From the NCBI RefSeq assembly GCF_024704365.1, contig NZ_JAJDFY010000001.1, positions 1,159,001 through 1,223,000 on the forward strand: 64,000 nucleotides of DNA. The letters are read 5' to 3'. Positions 32,977-42,158 of this stretch are shown here, piece after piece (position 1 is the first letter of the stretch; every line of letters begins with the position of its first letter). The notes under the pieces are model-generated. The model saw only the letters and a list, made by a program, of their open reading frames with translations. It did not search any database and was not told the DNA's origin. The DNA is from Thermomonas sp. S9. Its GTDB lineage: Bacteria; Pseudomonadota; Gammaproteobacteria; Xanthomonadales; Xanthomonadaceae. Position numbers and translations under genes: made by a program.

Positions 32977-33067
32977 GCGGCATTCCCTTCGTTCGGATCG
33001 GTTGGAAAGCGGCGAACCACCGCAACCCGCGGAGCGGGGCAGTGGACGGGGGTGGAGGCAGGGGAGG

Positions 33068-33538
33068 TCACTTGGCTTGGGCGGCCTGCAGCGTTTCGAG
33101 CACGGTGCGCGCATGGCCGGGCACCTTCACCGGCTGCCACTTCTCGCGCACCACGCCGGACGGATCGATCAGGAACGTGCTGCGCACGATGCCCAGGTAT
33201 TCGCGACCGTACAGTTTCTTCGGCTGCACCACGCCGAAGGCCTCGCACAGCGCGCCGTCGGCGTCGCTGGCGAGCTCGAACCGGAAGCCCTGCTTGGCGC
33301 GGAAGTTCTGGTGCGACTTGAGCGAATCCCTGGATACGCCCAGCACGGCGGCGCCGGCGCGTTCGAACTCCGGCAGCAGCGCGTTGAAATCCTGGCCCTC
33401 GGTGGTGCAGCCGGGGGTGGAGTCCTTCGGGTAGAAGTACAGCACCAGCCATTTCCCGGCGTAGTCGCCGAGCGCCGCCGCGTTGCCGCTGGACAATGCG
33501 AGAGGCAGGTCAGGAATGCGGTCGCCGGTGTCGATCAT
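33068..33538 (-). CDS. bcp: Thioredoxin-dependent peroxiredoxin Bcp
   Basis: Bcp (PrxQ) reduces hydrogen peroxide and organic hydroperoxides. The 156-residue protein has the peroxidatic Cys44 in YPKDSTPGCTTEG. The resolving Cys at +5, as in E. coli (Cys50), is absent (Gln49 follows Gly48). The alternative resolving Cys of Xanthomonas BCP in NFCAKQGF is Arg here (NFRAKQGF). Cys98 in ALCEAFGV is the only other Cys. So the enzyme may use a 1-Cys mechanism or Cys98. gcvR lies 13 bases upstream on the same strand, the usual gcvR-bcp pair. Confidence 0.94.
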   Translation of the reverse strand: MIDTGDRIPDLPLALSSGNAAALGDYAGKWLVLYFYPKDSTPGCTTEGQDFNALLPEFERAGAAVLGVSRDSLKSHQNFRAKQGFRFELASDADGALCEAFGVVQPKKLYGREYLGIVRSTFLIDPSGVVREKWQPVKVPGHARTVLETLQAAQAK

Positions 33539-33551
33539 CGCGCGGGCTGCC

Positions 33552-34112
33552 TCAGTACTTCATCGGGTCCATGATCGCGTCGAGGTTCAGGTGATCGCAG
33601 AACTCGAGGAAATCGTCGCGCAGCGCGGCGATGTGCATGTCCGCCGGAACGCCGATGGTCAGCTGCGCGGAGAACATGTCGGCGCCGGTCTGCATGGCGC
33701 GGTAGCGCGAGCAGTGCAGGCTCTCGATGGTGATGCCCTGGTGGTCGAAGAAATCCGCCAGCTGGAACAGGATGCCGGGCTTGTCCGCGGCGATCACTTC
33801 CACCACGTACGGCAGCAGGTTGGACTGCAGCGATTTCGGGCCGGTGCGGTACCACACCAGCTTCAGGCCTTCCTCGCGCTCCAGCTTGGTCAGCATGGTC
33901 TCCAGCTTGGCCACCGCGTCCCACGAGCCGGTCGCCAGCGCGCTCACCGACACGTCGCGGCCCACCGTCGCCAGGCGCGCGTCCACCAGGTTGCAGCCGG
34001 AATCGGCGATGCGGCGGGTGACCGCCAGCAGCGGCGACTGCGGATGCGTGGTGTACGCGTTGATCAGCAGGTGGTTTTCGTTGGTGGAGGGCCGTGCGGC
34101 GGTCTTGCTCAA
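33552..34112 (-). CDS. gcvR: Glycine cleavage system transcriptional repressor GcvR
   Basis: GcvR binds GcvA and represses the glycine cleavage operon. This 186-residue protein has two ACT domains: LLINAYTTHPQSPLLAVTRR (residues about 14-90) and VEVIAADKPGILFQLADFFD (about 105-180), the family arrangement. No ATG fits; I take TTG at 34112 (then SKTAARPSTNEN), which is uncertain because no Shine-Dalgarno sequence is visible. It is divergent from dapA across 178 bases that should hold both promoters. The gcvR-bcp-phoH genes follow one another on the minus strand. Confidence 0.88.
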   Translation of the reverse strand: MSKTAARPSTNENHLLINAYTTHPQSPLLAVTRRIADSGCNLVDARLATVGRDVSVSALATGSWDAVAKLETMLTKLEREEGLKLVWYRTGPKSLQSNLLPYVVEVIAADKPGILFQLADFFDHQGITIESLHCSRYRAMQTGADMFSAQLTIGVPADMHIAALRDDFLEFCDHLNLDAIMDPMKY

Positions 34113-34290
34113 TGCGGGATACCGGGAATCGACGGGGATCCCGCCGCGGAGGGGCGGGATTGAGCTGCCAGCATACTTGCCGCCGCTTTCCAGCCGCAAG
34201 TAAGATCGGCGCGCAACCGCATCCGCATCCCGCGTCATTTCCCGCCCTGCGTCGCGCCTTCCGGGCCGCGCGCGAACCGGACCTTTCCCC

Positions 34291-35196
34291 TTGCGACTTT
34301 CCGGCAGCATCACCGCACTGGCCACGCCGTTCACCGCGGCGGGCGACATCGACTTCCCGGCCTGGGAACGCCTGCTGCAGGCGCAACTGGCGGCCGGCAC
34401 CCAGGCCGTGGTGGTGGCCGGTTCCACCGGCGAGGCCGCCGCGCTGTCCGACGACGAGTACGGGCGCCTGCTGCGGCACGCGCTGGAGACCTGCGCCGGG
34501 CGCATCCCGGTGCTGGCCGGAACCGGCCAGTCCAACACCGCCAAGACGGTGCAGGCCACCCGGCGCGCGGCCAGCCTCGGCGCGGATGCGGCACTGGTGG
34601 TGACGCCGCCCTACGTGCGTCCGACCCAGGCGGGCCTGCTGGCGCATTTCCGCGCGGTGGCCGACGACGGCGGGCTGCCGGTCGTGCTCTACAACGTGCC
34701 CGGCCGCACCGGCTGCGACATGCTCCCGGACACCACCGGCGAACTGTCGCTGCACGCCAACATCATCGGCATCAAGGAGGCGCGCGCCGAGGAAGAGCGC
34801 ATGCAGGCCCTGCTGCCGCTGCGGCGCGAGGAGTTCGTGGTGCTCAGCGGCGACGACCCGACCGCGCTGCGGGCGATGCGCGCCGGCGCCGATGGGGTGG
34901 TGTCGGTCGCGTCGAACGTCGTGCCGCGCAGCTTCCGCCGCCTGTGCGATGCGGCGCTGGCGGGCGATGCGGCGACCGCCGCGGCGCTGAACGAGGCGCT
35001 GGCGGAGCTGTACCACTTCCTCGGGGTCGAGCCGAACCCGATCCCGGTCAAGGCCCTGCTGGCGCTTGACGGCATCGGCCACGGCCTGCGCCTGCCGCTG
35101 CAGCCGCTATCATCCGCACATGCCGCCCAGGCCGAACGCCTGCTGGCGGCCATCCGCCAACTCGAACACGCCAATGGCCGCAGCGACGCGGCCTGA
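34291..35196 (+). CDS. dapA: 4-hydroxy-tetrahydrodipicolinate synthase
   Basis: DapA condenses pyruvate with aspartate semialdehyde in lysine and diaminopimelate synthesis. The 301-residue (beta/alpha)8 protein has the Schiff-base Lys in NIIGIKEA, the catalytic Tyr in VVLYNVPGRTGCD, the Thr pair in VVAGSTGEAAAL, and GTGQSNTAKTV. The start is TTG at 34291, giving MRLSGSITALATPF, which aligns with the family N-terminus; no ATG lies nearby in frame. A lipoprotein gene follows after 12 bases, as nlpB/bamC follows dapA in E. coli. Confidence 0.95.
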   Translation: MRLSGSITALATPFTAAGDIDFPAWERLLQAQLAAGTQAVVVAGSTGEAAALSDDEYGRLLRHALETCAGRIPVLAGTGQSNTAKTVQATRRAASLGADAALVVTPPYVRPTQAGLLAHFRAVADDGGLPVVLYNVPGRTGCDMLPDTTGELSLHANIIGIKEARAEEERMQALLPLRREEFVVLSGDDPTALRAMRAGADGVVSVASNVVPRSFRRLCDAALAGDAATAAALNEALAELYHFLGVEPNPIPVKALLALDGIGHGLRLPLQPLSSAHAAQAERLLAAIRQLEHANGRSDAA

Positions 35197-35208
35197 CAGG
35201 AGAACCAG

Positions 35209-35718
35209 ATGCACCACGCCCCCCGCATGTCCAAGGTCGCCGCGCCGCTGGTCGCCGTCCTGCTGGTGACCGGCCTGTCCGGCTGCCACTGGTTCAAGAA
35301 GAAGAACGCGCTCTACGCCCAGAGCGCCGAGGCACGGCCGCTGGAAGTCCCGCCGGACCTGGACCGCCCGGCCGCCGACAAGGCCATGGCGCTGCCGGCC
35401 AGCGCCAGCGCCAGTGCCGCGTCCACCGCGCCGGCGCGCCCGCAGGCGGCCACCGGGTTCGCGGTTCCCGCCGATCGCGATGCCGTGTTCGCCAAGGTTG
35501 GGGAAGCGCTGGCGGCCACGCCCGGCGTGCAGATCGCCAGCAAGGCCGAGATCCTCGGCACTTACGACGTCGATTACATGGACAGCAAGTTCCTGGTGCG
35601 CGTCACCAGGGCCGGCGATGGTGCGTTCGTCTCGGCGGTGGACCCGCGCGGGTTGCCGCCGAGCGGCGAGGCCGCGGGCAGGCTGATCGCGGCGCTCAAG
35701 GCGGCGATCGCCCCGTAA
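35209..35718 (+). CDS. Short BamC-like lipoprotein
   Basis: This outer-membrane lipoprotein lies at the dapA-bamC position. The 169-residue precursor has a signal peptide with lipobox LSGC (TGLSGCHWF), so the mature N-terminus is acylated. After the Cys, ALYAQSAEARPLEVPPDLDR resembles the extended N-terminal part of BamC that binds BamD. The rest has an Ala-rich linker and a single helix-grip-like domain (FAVPADRDAVFAKVGEALAA to the end), while E. coli BamC has two and is twice as long. GGAGAA precedes the ATG. The role as a Bam subunit is inferred from position and N-terminus. Confidence 0.75.
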   Translation: MHHAPRMSKVAAPLVAVLLVTGLSGCHWFKKKNALYAQSAEARPLEVPPDLDRPAADKAMALPASASASAASTAPARPQAATGFAVPADRDAVFAKVGEALAATPGVQIASKAEILGTYDVDYMDSKFLVRVTRAGDGAFVSAVDPRGLPPSGEAAGRLIAALKAAIAP

Positions 35719-35760
35719 TCGCGGGTCTGGCACACGCCCGTTGAGGCACGCATGACGCAC

Positions 35761-35784
35761 GCAGGGCGCCGTTTGGCGCCCTGC
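35761..35784. terminator. Hairpin between convergent dapA operon and fdxA
   Basis: GCAGGGCGCC and GGCGCCCTGC form a perfect 10-bp stem around GTTT, midway between two convergent genes. It lacks a T-run in either direction, so its termination efficiency is uncertain. Confidence 0.5.
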
Positions 35785-35840
35785 GGCGTATCGGTTCATG
35801 GTGGGCAGGTGTCCCCGCGAACGGCTGCGCTCGCCGCCGC

Positions 35841-36164
35841 TCAGCGCTCCAGCAGCGCCAGCTTGCCGGGCTTGCCGTCCCATTCGGCGTGGTCGGGCGG
35901 CGGGTCCTTGCGCACGGTCAGCACCGGCCACTCCTTTGCCAGCTCCGCGTTCAGGCCGACGAAGACTTCCTGGCCAGCCGGTACGTCCTCTTCCGGGAAG
36001 ATCGCGCCCACCGGGCATTCCGGCTCGCACAGGGTGCAGTCGATGCACTCGTCCGGGTCGATCACCAGGAAGTTCGGGCCTTCGTGGAAACAGTCCACCG
36101 GGCACACCTCCACGCAGTCGGTGTGCTTGCACTTGATGCAGTTTTCGGTGACGACGAAGGGCAT
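35841..36164 (-). CDS. fdxA: Ferredoxin FdxA, 3Fe-4S/4Fe-4S type
   Basis: This 107-residue seven-iron ferredoxin is an electron carrier of the Azotobacter FdI type. Two cluster motifs are visible: [18 protein letters not shown] (Cys9, 12, 17, 21, 25) and [17 protein letters not shown] (Cys40, 43, 46, 50). The segment between the second motif and the basic tail ([20 protein letters not shown]) is the long C-terminal extension typical of this class. It stands alone and is convergent with the dapA operon. The specific redox partner is unknown. Confidence 0.96.
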   Translation of the reverse strand: MPFVVTENCIKCKHTDCVEVCPVDCFHEGPNFLVIDPDECIDCTLCEPECPVGAIFPEEDVPAGQEVFVGLNAELAKEWPVLTVRKDPPPDHAEWDGKPGKLALLER

Positions 36165-36250
36165 GGGGCGTCCGTGTGGCGATGGTGCGTTGCGCGTAGT
36201 TTAACGCCGCGGCCCGCGCGATAGCAGGCGGGCCGCGGGGCTGCAAAACG

Positions 36251-36281
36251 CGAAGGCCCGCGTCAGCGACGCGGGCCTTCG
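36251..36281 (-). terminator. Rho-independent terminator after tRNA-Glu
   Basis: On the minus strand, CGAAGGCCCGCGTC and GACGCGGGCCTTCG form a 14-bp stem around GCT and run into CGTTTTG. It lies 7 bases downstream of the tRNA. Confidence 0.85.
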
Positions 36282-36288
36282 GTGTGGA

Positions 36289-36364
36289 TGGCGCTCCCTA
36301 CGGGATTCGAACCCGTGTTTTAGCCTTGAGAGGGCCACGTCCTAGGCCTCTAGACGAAGGGAGC
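36289..36364 (-). tRNA. tRNA-Glu (anticodon CTC)
   Basis: The 76 nt include CCA. On the minus strand the acceptor stem GCTCCCT pairs with AGGGAGC. The D-arm CGTCTAGAGGCCTAGGACG is the tRNA-Glu type. The anticodon loop CTCTCAA gives CTC. Confidence 0.96.
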
Positions 36365-36424
36365 ATTGGGATCAGCCGGCTGGACGACCGGCCGGCGGCA
36401 TCGGAAGGATGCGCCGAGCTTGCT

Positions 36425-36454
36425 AGTATAAAAGGCTGCGTCCGCCAATGGCAA
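36425..36454 (-). promoter_or_regulatory. Promoter of tRNA-Glu, reaching into the pcnB 5' region
   Basis: On the minus strand, TTGCCA (36449-36454) and TATACT (36425-36430) have an 18-base spacer. The -35 overlaps an upstream in-frame ATG of pcnB at 36448. The same AT-rich patch (TAGTATAAAA) could also supply a -10 for pcnB on the plus strand. Confidence 0.6.
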
Positions 36455-36483
36455 CGCCCCTTACTTTCGCCGCCGCCCGCAGC

Positions 36484-37848
36484 ATGACCGAAAACCAAGC
36501 TTTCCCCGCGTCGCCCGTTCCCCACCTGCGCGTGATCCCGCGCGATGCCCACGGGGTGTCCCGCAAGCAGATGAGCCCGAATGCCCTGCGCGTGCTGTAC
36601 CGCCTGCGCGAGGGCGGGTTCGGGGCCTATCTGGTGGGCGGCGCGGTGCGCGACCTGCTGATCGGCGGGCATCCCAAGGATTTCGACGTGGCCACCGACG
36701 CCACCCCCGAGCAGGTCAAGGCGCTGTTCCGCAACTGCCGCCTGATCGGCCGCCGCTTCCGCCTCGCGCACGTGGTGTACGGGCGCGAGATCATCGAGGT
36801 GGCGACCTTCCGCGCCAATGGCGGCGACGACGAGGGCGACCGCCAGACCGACGACGGCGGTCGCCTGCTACGCGACAACATCTACGGCACCATCGAGGAA
36901 GACGCGGTGCGCCGCGACTTCACCGCCAACGCGCTGTACTACGCGATCGAGGATTTCTCGGTGCGCGACTACGTGGGCGGCTACGACGACGTGCAGGCGC
37001 GCGTGCTGCGCCTGATCGGGGAGCCCGAGGCGCGCTACCGCGAGGACCCGGTGCGCATGCTGCGCGCGGCGCGGCTGGCGGCCAAGCTCGATTTCAGCAT
37101 CGAGCCGGCAACCGCGGCGCCGATCCCGCGCCTGGCGCCGCTGCTGGCCGAGGCATCGCCGGCGCGGCTGTTCGAGGAAACCCTCAAGCTGTTCCTGGCC
37201 GGGCACGCGGTGGCCAGCTTCGAGCAACTGGAGGCCACCGGCCTGTTGCCGGTACTGCTGCCGGAGACCGCGCAGGCGCTGGCGGCCAATTCCTCCGGCG
37301 CGCTGCGGCGGATGCTGGTGCAGGGACTGCGCAACACCGATCGCCGGGTGGCCAACGACGAGCCGGTGTCGCCGGCGTTCCTGTGCGCGGTGCTGCTGTG
37401 GCCGGCCTATTGCCGGGCACTGGCGCAGCTGCAGGCGCAGGGCGTGCACCTGGCCGAGGCGCAGCGGCGCGCGGCCGACCGCGTGACTCTCCACCAGCTG
37501 GCGCGTACCGCGCTGCCGCGGAGGTTCTCGCTGCCGATGCAGGAGATCTGGCTGCTGCAGCCGCGCTTCTCGCTGCGCCAGCGCAAGCGCGTGTTCCGCC
37601 TGCTGGCGCATCCACGCTTCCGCGCCGCGTTCGATTTCCTCGAACTGCGGCTGGCGGCCTCGGATTCGCATGCCGACGATGTCGCGTTCTGGCGCGAGGC
37701 GCAGCTGCACCCGACCGCGGCCACCGCCGAATCGGTCGATGCCAGGGCAGGGGAAGACGCGGAGGCGCCGTCTTCCGAGGCGGCGGAGCCAGATGCTATC
37801 CCGCGCAAGCGCCGGCGGCGCCGGCGCAAGCCGGGTGGCGGCGCGTGA
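36484..37848 (+). CDS. pcnB: Poly(A) polymerase I
   Basis: PcnB adds poly(A) tails to RNA 3' ends and promotes decay. The class II nucleotidyltransferase core has LVGGAVRDLLIGGHPKDFDV with the catalytic Asp pair, and REIIEVATFRAN. The RNA-binding region includes EDPVRMLRAARLAAKLDF. The C-terminal tail is strongly basic ([15 protein letters not shown]), as usual for PcnB versus CCA-adding enzymes. I chose ATG 36484 (MTENQAFPASPVPHLRVIPR), as in xanthomonads; an ATG at 36448 would add 12 residues and overlaps the tRNA-Glu promoter. The protein is 454 residues long. The stop overlaps the folK GTG. Confidence 0.94.
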   Translation: MTENQAFPASPVPHLRVIPRDAHGVSRKQMSPNALRVLYRLREGGFGAYLVGGAVRDLLIGGHPKDFDVATDATPEQVKALFRNCRLIGRRFRLAHVVYGREIIEVATFRANGGDDEGDRQTDDGGRLLRDNIYGTIEEDAVRRDFTANALYYAIEDFSVRDYVGGYDDVQARVLRLIGEPEARYREDPVRMLRAARLAAKLDFSIEPATAAPIPRLAPLLAEASPARLFEETLKLFLAGHAVASFEQLEATGLLPVLLPETAQALAANSSGALRRMLVQGLRNTDRRVANDEPVSPAFLCAVLLWPAYCRALAQLQAQGVHLAEAQRRAADRVTLHQLARTALPRRFSLPMQEIWLLQPRFSLRQRKRVFRLLAHPRFRAAFDFLELRLAASDSHADDVAFWREAQLHPTAATAESVDARAGEDAEAPSSEAAEPDAIPRKRRRRRRKPGGGA

Positions 37849-38354
37849 GCGAGGCCGTGCGCGCCTGCATCGGCATCGGCGCCAATCTGGGCGATCCGGT
37901 AGCGGCGGTGCGGGGTGCGCTGGATGCGCTGGACGCGATCCCCGGCTGCCGCCTGGTGGCGGCCTCGCGGTTGTACCGCACGCCGGCCTGGGGGCGGCTG
38001 GACCAGCCCGATTTCGTGAATGCCGCGGCCGTGCTGGAGACCGCGCTGGCTCCGCGCGCCCTGCTCGAGGCGCTGCTGGCGGTGGAGCGCCGCGCCGGCC
38101 GCGCGCGCGGCGGCGAACAGGCCGCGCACCGCTGGGGCCCGCGCGTGCTCGACCTCGACCTGCTGCTGTACTGCGAGCAGGTGGTGGACGAACCCGGCTT
38201 GCGGGTGCCGCATCCGCACCTGCACGAACGCGCCTTCGCGCTGGTGCCGCTGGCCGAGATCGCCACCGATGCGCCGTTCCCCGGCCACGGCTGCGTGGGC
38301 GACGCCCTGCGCGGCGTGGATGTGACCGGGGTGGAGGCGATCGCGGGCGCCTGA
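37845..38354 (+). CDS. folK: HPPK, 7,8-dihydro-6-hydroxymethylpterin pyrophosphokinase
   Basis: FolK transfers pyrophosphate from ATP to hydroxymethyldihydropterin in folate synthesis. The 169-residue protein starts at GTG 37845 (GTGA overlap with pcnB) with [20 protein letters not shown], then [23 protein letters not shown], and the metal/pterin signature [14 protein letters not shown] with the two catalytic Asp. [19 protein letters not shown] closes the fold. pcnB-folK-panBCD is a common gammaproteobacterial order. Confidence 0.97.
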   Translation: MSEAVRACIGIGANLGDPVAAVRGALDALDAIPGCRLVAASRLYRTPAWGRLDQPDFVNAAAVLETALAPRALLEALLAVERRAGRARGGEQAAHRWGPRVLDLDLLLYCEQVVDEPGLRVPHPHLHERAFALVPLAEIATDAPFPGHGCVGDALRGVDVTGVEAIAGA

Positions 38355-38424
38355 GCGCGGGCACGCCGTCGCGGTGGCGCCGGCGTTGTGCGCCATAATG
38401 CGGGCCCCCTGCCGGAGCCCGTCG

Positions 38425-39240
38425 ATGAGCGTCCATGCCGAACGGAAGTCCTGGAGCGTGCCGCAGCTGGCGCAGGCGCGCGCGGCCGGCCAGCGGCTGG
38501 CGATGCTCACCTGCTACGACGCCAGCTTCGCGCGGGTGCTGGACGATGCCGGCATCGACCTGATCCTGATCGGCGATTCGCTGGGCATGGTGGTGCAGGG
38601 CCATGACTCCACCCTGCCGGTGCGGGTGGAGGACATCGCCTATCACACCGCGGCGGTGGCGCGCGGTGCGCCGCACGCGCTGAAGATCGCGGATTTCCCG
38701 TTCGGCGCCGATGCCACCCCAGAACAGGCCCATGCCGCGGCGGTGCGCTTCATCCAGGCCGGCGCGGCGATGGTCAAGCTGGAAGGAGCAGGCCACAAGC
38801 TGGAGGTGATCCGCTTCCTGGTGGAGCGCGAAATCCCGGTGTGCGCGCACCTCGGCCTGACCCCGCAATCGGTGCTGCGGATGGGCGGCTTCAAGGTGCA
38901 GGGGCGCGAGCAGGCCGCCGCCGAGCGCCTGCGCGCCGACGCGCTGGCCGTGGCCGAGGCGGGCGCGGCGCTGCTGGTGCTGGAAGGCGTGCCGGCCGCG
39001 CTCGCGGCGGAGATCACCGCGGTCAGCCCGATTCCGACCATCGGCATCGGCGCCGGCCCCGGCTGCGATGGGCAGGTGCTGGTGCTGCACGACCTGCTGG
39101 GAGTCGACACCGGCCACCGCAAGCCCAAGTTCGTCAAGGATTTCCTCGCCGAAGGCGGCTCCATCGCCGGCGCCGTGCGCGCCTACCTGCAGGCCGTGCG
39201 CAGCGGCGCGTTCCCCAGCGCAGAGCACAGCTACGCATGA
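38425..39240 (+). CDS. panB: 3-methyl-2-oxobutanoate hydroxymethyltransferase
   Basis: PanB makes ketopantoate from alpha-ketoisovalerate and methylene-THF, the first committed step to pantothenate and CoA. The 271-residue barrel has [19 protein letters not shown], the metal/substrate segment [31 protein letters not shown], the catalytic Glu in [16 protein letters not shown], and [15 protein letters not shown]. The start at 38425 follows GGAGCCC. The stop overlaps the panC ATG by four bases. Confidence 0.97.
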   Translation: MSVHAERKSWSVPQLAQARAAGQRLAMLTCYDASFARVLDDAGIDLILIGDSLGMVVQGHDSTLPVRVEDIAYHTAAVARGAPHALKIADFPFGADATPEQAHAAAVRFIQAGAAMVKLEGAGHKLEVIRFLVEREIPVCAHLGLTPQSVLRMGGFKVQGREQAAAERLRADALAVAEAGAALLVLEGVPAALAAEITAVSPIPTIGIGAGPGCDGQVLVLHDLLGVDTGHRKPKFVKDFLAEGGSIAGAVRAYLQAVRSGAFPSAEHSYA

Positions 39241-40103
39241 TCGAGACCATTTCCCGGCTGGACGCCCTGCGCGCGCGCGTCGCCGGCTGGAAGCGCGACG
39301 GCCTGCGCGTCGGCTTCGTGCCGACCATGGGCAATCTGCACGCCGGCCACTATTCGCTGGTGGCGCTGGCGCGGCAACACGCCGACCGGGTGGTCTCCAG
39401 CGTGTTCGTGAACCCCACCCAGTTCGGCCCGAACGAGGATTTCACCCGCTATCCGCGCACTCCGGAGGCCGATACCCGCGGCCTGCAGGAGGCCGGCTGC
39501 GACGTGCTGTGGCTGCCCGAGGTGGAGGCGATGTATCCGTTCGGGGTGGAGCTGGCGGCCAGGGTGCACGTGCCGGGCGTGAGCGCGGTGCTGGAGGGCG
39601 CCTGCCGGCCCGGCCATTTCGACGGCGTATGCACGGTGGTGACGCGGTTGTTCAACCAGGTGCAGCCCGACGTGGCGGCGTTCGGGCGCAAGGACTACCA
39701 GCAGCTGGCGGTGATCCGGCAACTGGTGGCCGACCTGCAGGCGCCGGTGGAGATCCTGGCCGGCGAGATCGTGCGCGAGCCCGACGGGCTGGCGATGAGC
39801 TCGCGCAACCAGTACCTGTCGCCGGACGAGCGCGCACTCGCCCCGGTCATCCACCGCACCCTGCGGGCGATGCAGGCGGCCGCGCAGGCGGGGACGCCGC
39901 GCGCGCAGGTCGAGGCCGCGGCGGACGCGGCCTTGCGTGCGGCCGGGTTCGTGCCCGACTACGCGGTGCTGCGGCATCCGGATTTCCGCGAGCCGGGCGA
40001 TGACGAGGGCGGGCCGCGGGTGGCGCTGATCGCCGCCCGCCTGGGCCGGACCCGCCTGATCGACAACCTGGAGTTCGACCTGGGGCCGGCGCCGCGCGCC
40101 TGA
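39237..40103 (+). CDS. panC: Pantothenate synthetase (pantoate-beta-alanine ligase)
   Basis: PanC joins pantoate and beta-alanine through a pantoyl-adenylate. The 288-residue protein has the nucleotidyltransferase signature [20 protein letters not shown] (HxGH), [33 protein letters not shown] and [19 protein letters not shown] (the KMSKS-like SSRN). It overlaps panB by ATGA. panD follows after 122 bases with its own promoter. Confidence 0.97.
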   Translation: MIETISRLDALRARVAGWKRDGLRVGFVPTMGNLHAGHYSLVALARQHADRVVSSVFVNPTQFGPNEDFTRYPRTPEADTRGLQEAGCDVLWLPEVEAMYPFGVELAARVHVPGVSAVLEGACRPGHFDGVCTVVTRLFNQVQPDVAAFGRKDYQQLAVIRQLVADLQAPVEILAGEIVREPDGLAMSSRNQYLSPDERALAPVIHRTLRAMQAAAQAGTPRAQVEAAADAALRAAGFVPDYAVLRHPDFREPGDDEGGPRVALIAARLGRTRLIDNLEFDLGPAPRA

Positions 40104-40149
40104 CCCGCGTCCACGGTTTTCCGGGACTCCGGGGCCGGTACAGGCGGGT

Positions 40150-40179
40150 TTGTTGCGGTGCGCCATCGGCGCCTATACT
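40150..40179 (+). promoter_or_regulatory. Putative panD promoter
   Basis: TTGTTG at 40150-40155 and TATACT at 40174-40179 have an 18-base spacer, 46 bases before panD. Confidence 0.5.
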
Positions 40180-40225
40180 TCGCAATCCGCCCGCTGCGGA
40201 CCGTCCGTTCCACCGGAGTACCCCC

Positions 40226-40606
40226 ATGCAACTGACCCTGCTCAAGGGCAAGATCCACCGCGCCACCGTCACCCATGCCGAACTGCATTACGAAGGCTCC
40301 TGCGCCATCGACGGCCGCCTGCTGGACATCGCCGGCATCCGCGAATACGAGCGCATCGACATCTACGACGTCACCAGCGGCGAGCGCTATTCCACCTATG
40401 CGATCCGCGGCGAGGAAGGCAGCGGCGTGATCTCGGTCAACGGCGCGGCGGCGCACAAGTCGCAGGTCGGCAACCTGGTCATCATCTGCGCCTATGTGCA
40501 GTGCGACGAGGCCGAGGCCGCCGCGCACAAGCCGGTCTGCGTGTACGTGGACCGCGACAACCGGCTGACCCATACCAACCACTCGATGCCCAAGCAGGCG
40601 GCCTGA
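40226..40606 (+). CDS. panD: Aspartate 1-decarboxylase
   Basis: PanD makes beta-alanine from aspartate, using a pyruvoyl group formed by self-cleavage. The Gly24-Ser25 cleavage site in [11 protein letters not shown] is intact. Other family residues are Lys9 in [12 protein letters not shown], Tyr in [11 protein letters not shown] and Arg in GERYSTYAI. The 126-residue length is normal. With panB and panC this supplies the whole pantothenate branch except panE. GGAGTACCCCC precedes the ATG. pgi begins immediately after the stop. Confidence 0.97.
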   Translation: MQLTLLKGKIHRATVTHAELHYEGSCAIDGRLLDIAGIREYERIDIYDVTSGERYSTYAIRGEEGSGVISVNGAAAHKSQVGNLVIICAYVQCDEAEAAAHKPVCVYVDRDNRLTHTNHSMPKQAA

Positions 40607-40607
40607 C

Positions 40608-42140
40608 GTGTCCACGCTGCTGGACGGCCTGCAGGCGCATGCGCGGCGGCTGGACGGCATGCCGCTGGTGCGCCTGCTGCAGGACGATCCCGCCCGCGCG
40701 CGGGAGTTCGCCCTGCGCTGCGGGCCGCTGTACGCCAGTTTCGCGCGCCAGCGCTACGACCGCGCAGCGCTGGATGCGCTGTTCGCGATCGCCGCGCGCG
40801 CCGATCTGGCGGGCGCGCTGCGCCGCCTGCTGGACGGCGACACCGTCAATCCCACCGAGGCGCGCCCGGCGCTGCACAGCGCGCTGCGCGGGGCGGCCAC
40901 CGGCTCGGCCTTCGCCCTGGCCGCACGCGCGCAGGCGCTGGCGGCGCAGCTGCGGATGCGCGAGCTGGTCGCGGCGCTGGAGGCCAGTGACGTCACCGAT
41001 ATCGTGAGCATCGGCATCGGCGGCTCCGATCTCGGGCCGCGTCTGGTGGTGGATGCGCTGGCAAGGCCGGATGCGCGCTTCAACGTGCACTTCATATCCA
41101 ATGTGGACGGGCACGCGGCGCAGCGGGTGCTGGCGAGGCTGGCGCCAGCGCGCACCGCCGCGGTGATGATCTCCAAGACCTTCACCACCCAGGAAACCCT
41201 GCTCAACGGCGCGATCGTGCGCGACTGGCTGGGCGACGACACGCGCTTGTACGCGGTCAGCACGAATGCGGCGCGGGTGGCCGAGTTCGGCATCCCGCCG
41301 GAGCGCACCCTGCCGATGTGGGACTGGGTCGGCGGACGCTATTCGCTGTGGTCGGCGGTCGGGTTTCCGATCGCGCTGGCGCTGGGCATGCAGCGCTTCG
41401 AGCAGTTGCTGGAAGGCGCGGCGGAGATGGATGCGCACGCGCTGCATGCGCCGCCGCGCGAGAACCTGCCGGTGTGGCACGCGCTGACCGCGGTGTGGAA
41501 CCGCAATGGCCTGCAGGCCGCCACCCAGGCGGTGCTGCCCTACGACGAGCGCCTCAGGCTGCTGCCGGCCTACCTGCAGCAGCTGGTGATGGAAAGCCTG
41601 GGCAAGCGTGTCCACCTGGATGGCCGCGAGGTCGGCATCGACACCGTGCCGGTGTGGTGGGGCGGCGCCGGTACCGACACCCAGCACAGCTTCTTCCAGG
41701 CCCTGCACCAGGGCACCCAGGTGGTGCCGGCCGATTTCATCGGCGTACTCCGGGCCGAGCATCCGTTCGCGGCCAACCATGCCGCGCTGCTGGCCAACCT
41801 GCTGGCGCAGAGCGAGGCGCTGGCCAATGGCCAGGACAGCGAGGATCCGCACCGGCGCTACCCGGGCAACCGTCCCAGCACGCTGCTGCTACTGGAGGCG
41901 TTGACGCCGCAGACGCTGGGCATGCTGATCGCGCTGTACGAGCACAGCGTGTACCTGCAGTCCGTGCTGTGGGGGATCAACGCGTTCGACCAGTTCGGGG
42001 TCGAGCTGGGCAAGCAGCTGGCCCATCGCCTGCTGCCGGCCGTGCAGGGGAAGGGCGGGGCCGCGGCGCAGGTGCATGACCCGGTGACGCGCGCCCTGCT
42101 CGATGAGCTGCGCGCCGGCGAGGCGCCGGGAGCGGCCTGA
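40608..42140 (+). CDS. pgi: Glucose-6-phosphate isomerase
   Basis: Pgi interconverts glucose-6-phosphate and fructose-6-phosphate. The 510-residue protein starts at GTG 40608, just after the panD stop. Signatures are [19 protein letters not shown], the catalytic segment [34 protein letters not shown] (PGI signature 1-like) and [20 protein letters not shown], with the C-terminal [20 protein letters not shown] signature. It is slightly shorter than the E. coli enzyme (549). It is convergent with the REC-Hpt gene, 18 bases away. Confidence 0.97.
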   Translation: MSTLLDGLQAHARRLDGMPLVRLLQDDPARAREFALRCGPLYASFARQRYDRAALDALFAIAARADLAGALRRLLDGDTVNPTEARPALHSALRGAATGSAFALAARAQALAAQLRMRELVAALEASDVTDIVSIGIGGSDLGPRLVVDALARPDARFNVHFISNVDGHAAQRVLARLAPARTAAVMISKTFTTQETLLNGAIVRDWLGDDTRLYAVSTNAARVAEFGIPPERTLPMWDWVGGRYSLWSAVGFPIALALGMQRFEQLLEGAAEMDAHALHAPPRENLPVWHALTAVWNRNGLQAATQAVLPYDERLRLLPAYLQQLVMESLGKRVHLDGREVGIDTVPVWWGGAGTDTQHSFFQALHQGTQVVPADFIGVLRAEHPFAANHAALLANLLAQSEALANGQDSEDPHRRYPGNRPSTLLLLEALTPQTLGMLIALYEHSVYLQSVLWGINAFDQFGVELGKQLAHRLLPAVQGKGGAAAQVHDPVTRALLDELRAGEAPGAA

Positions 42141-42158
42141 GCGAGGCTTGCGGTCAGG

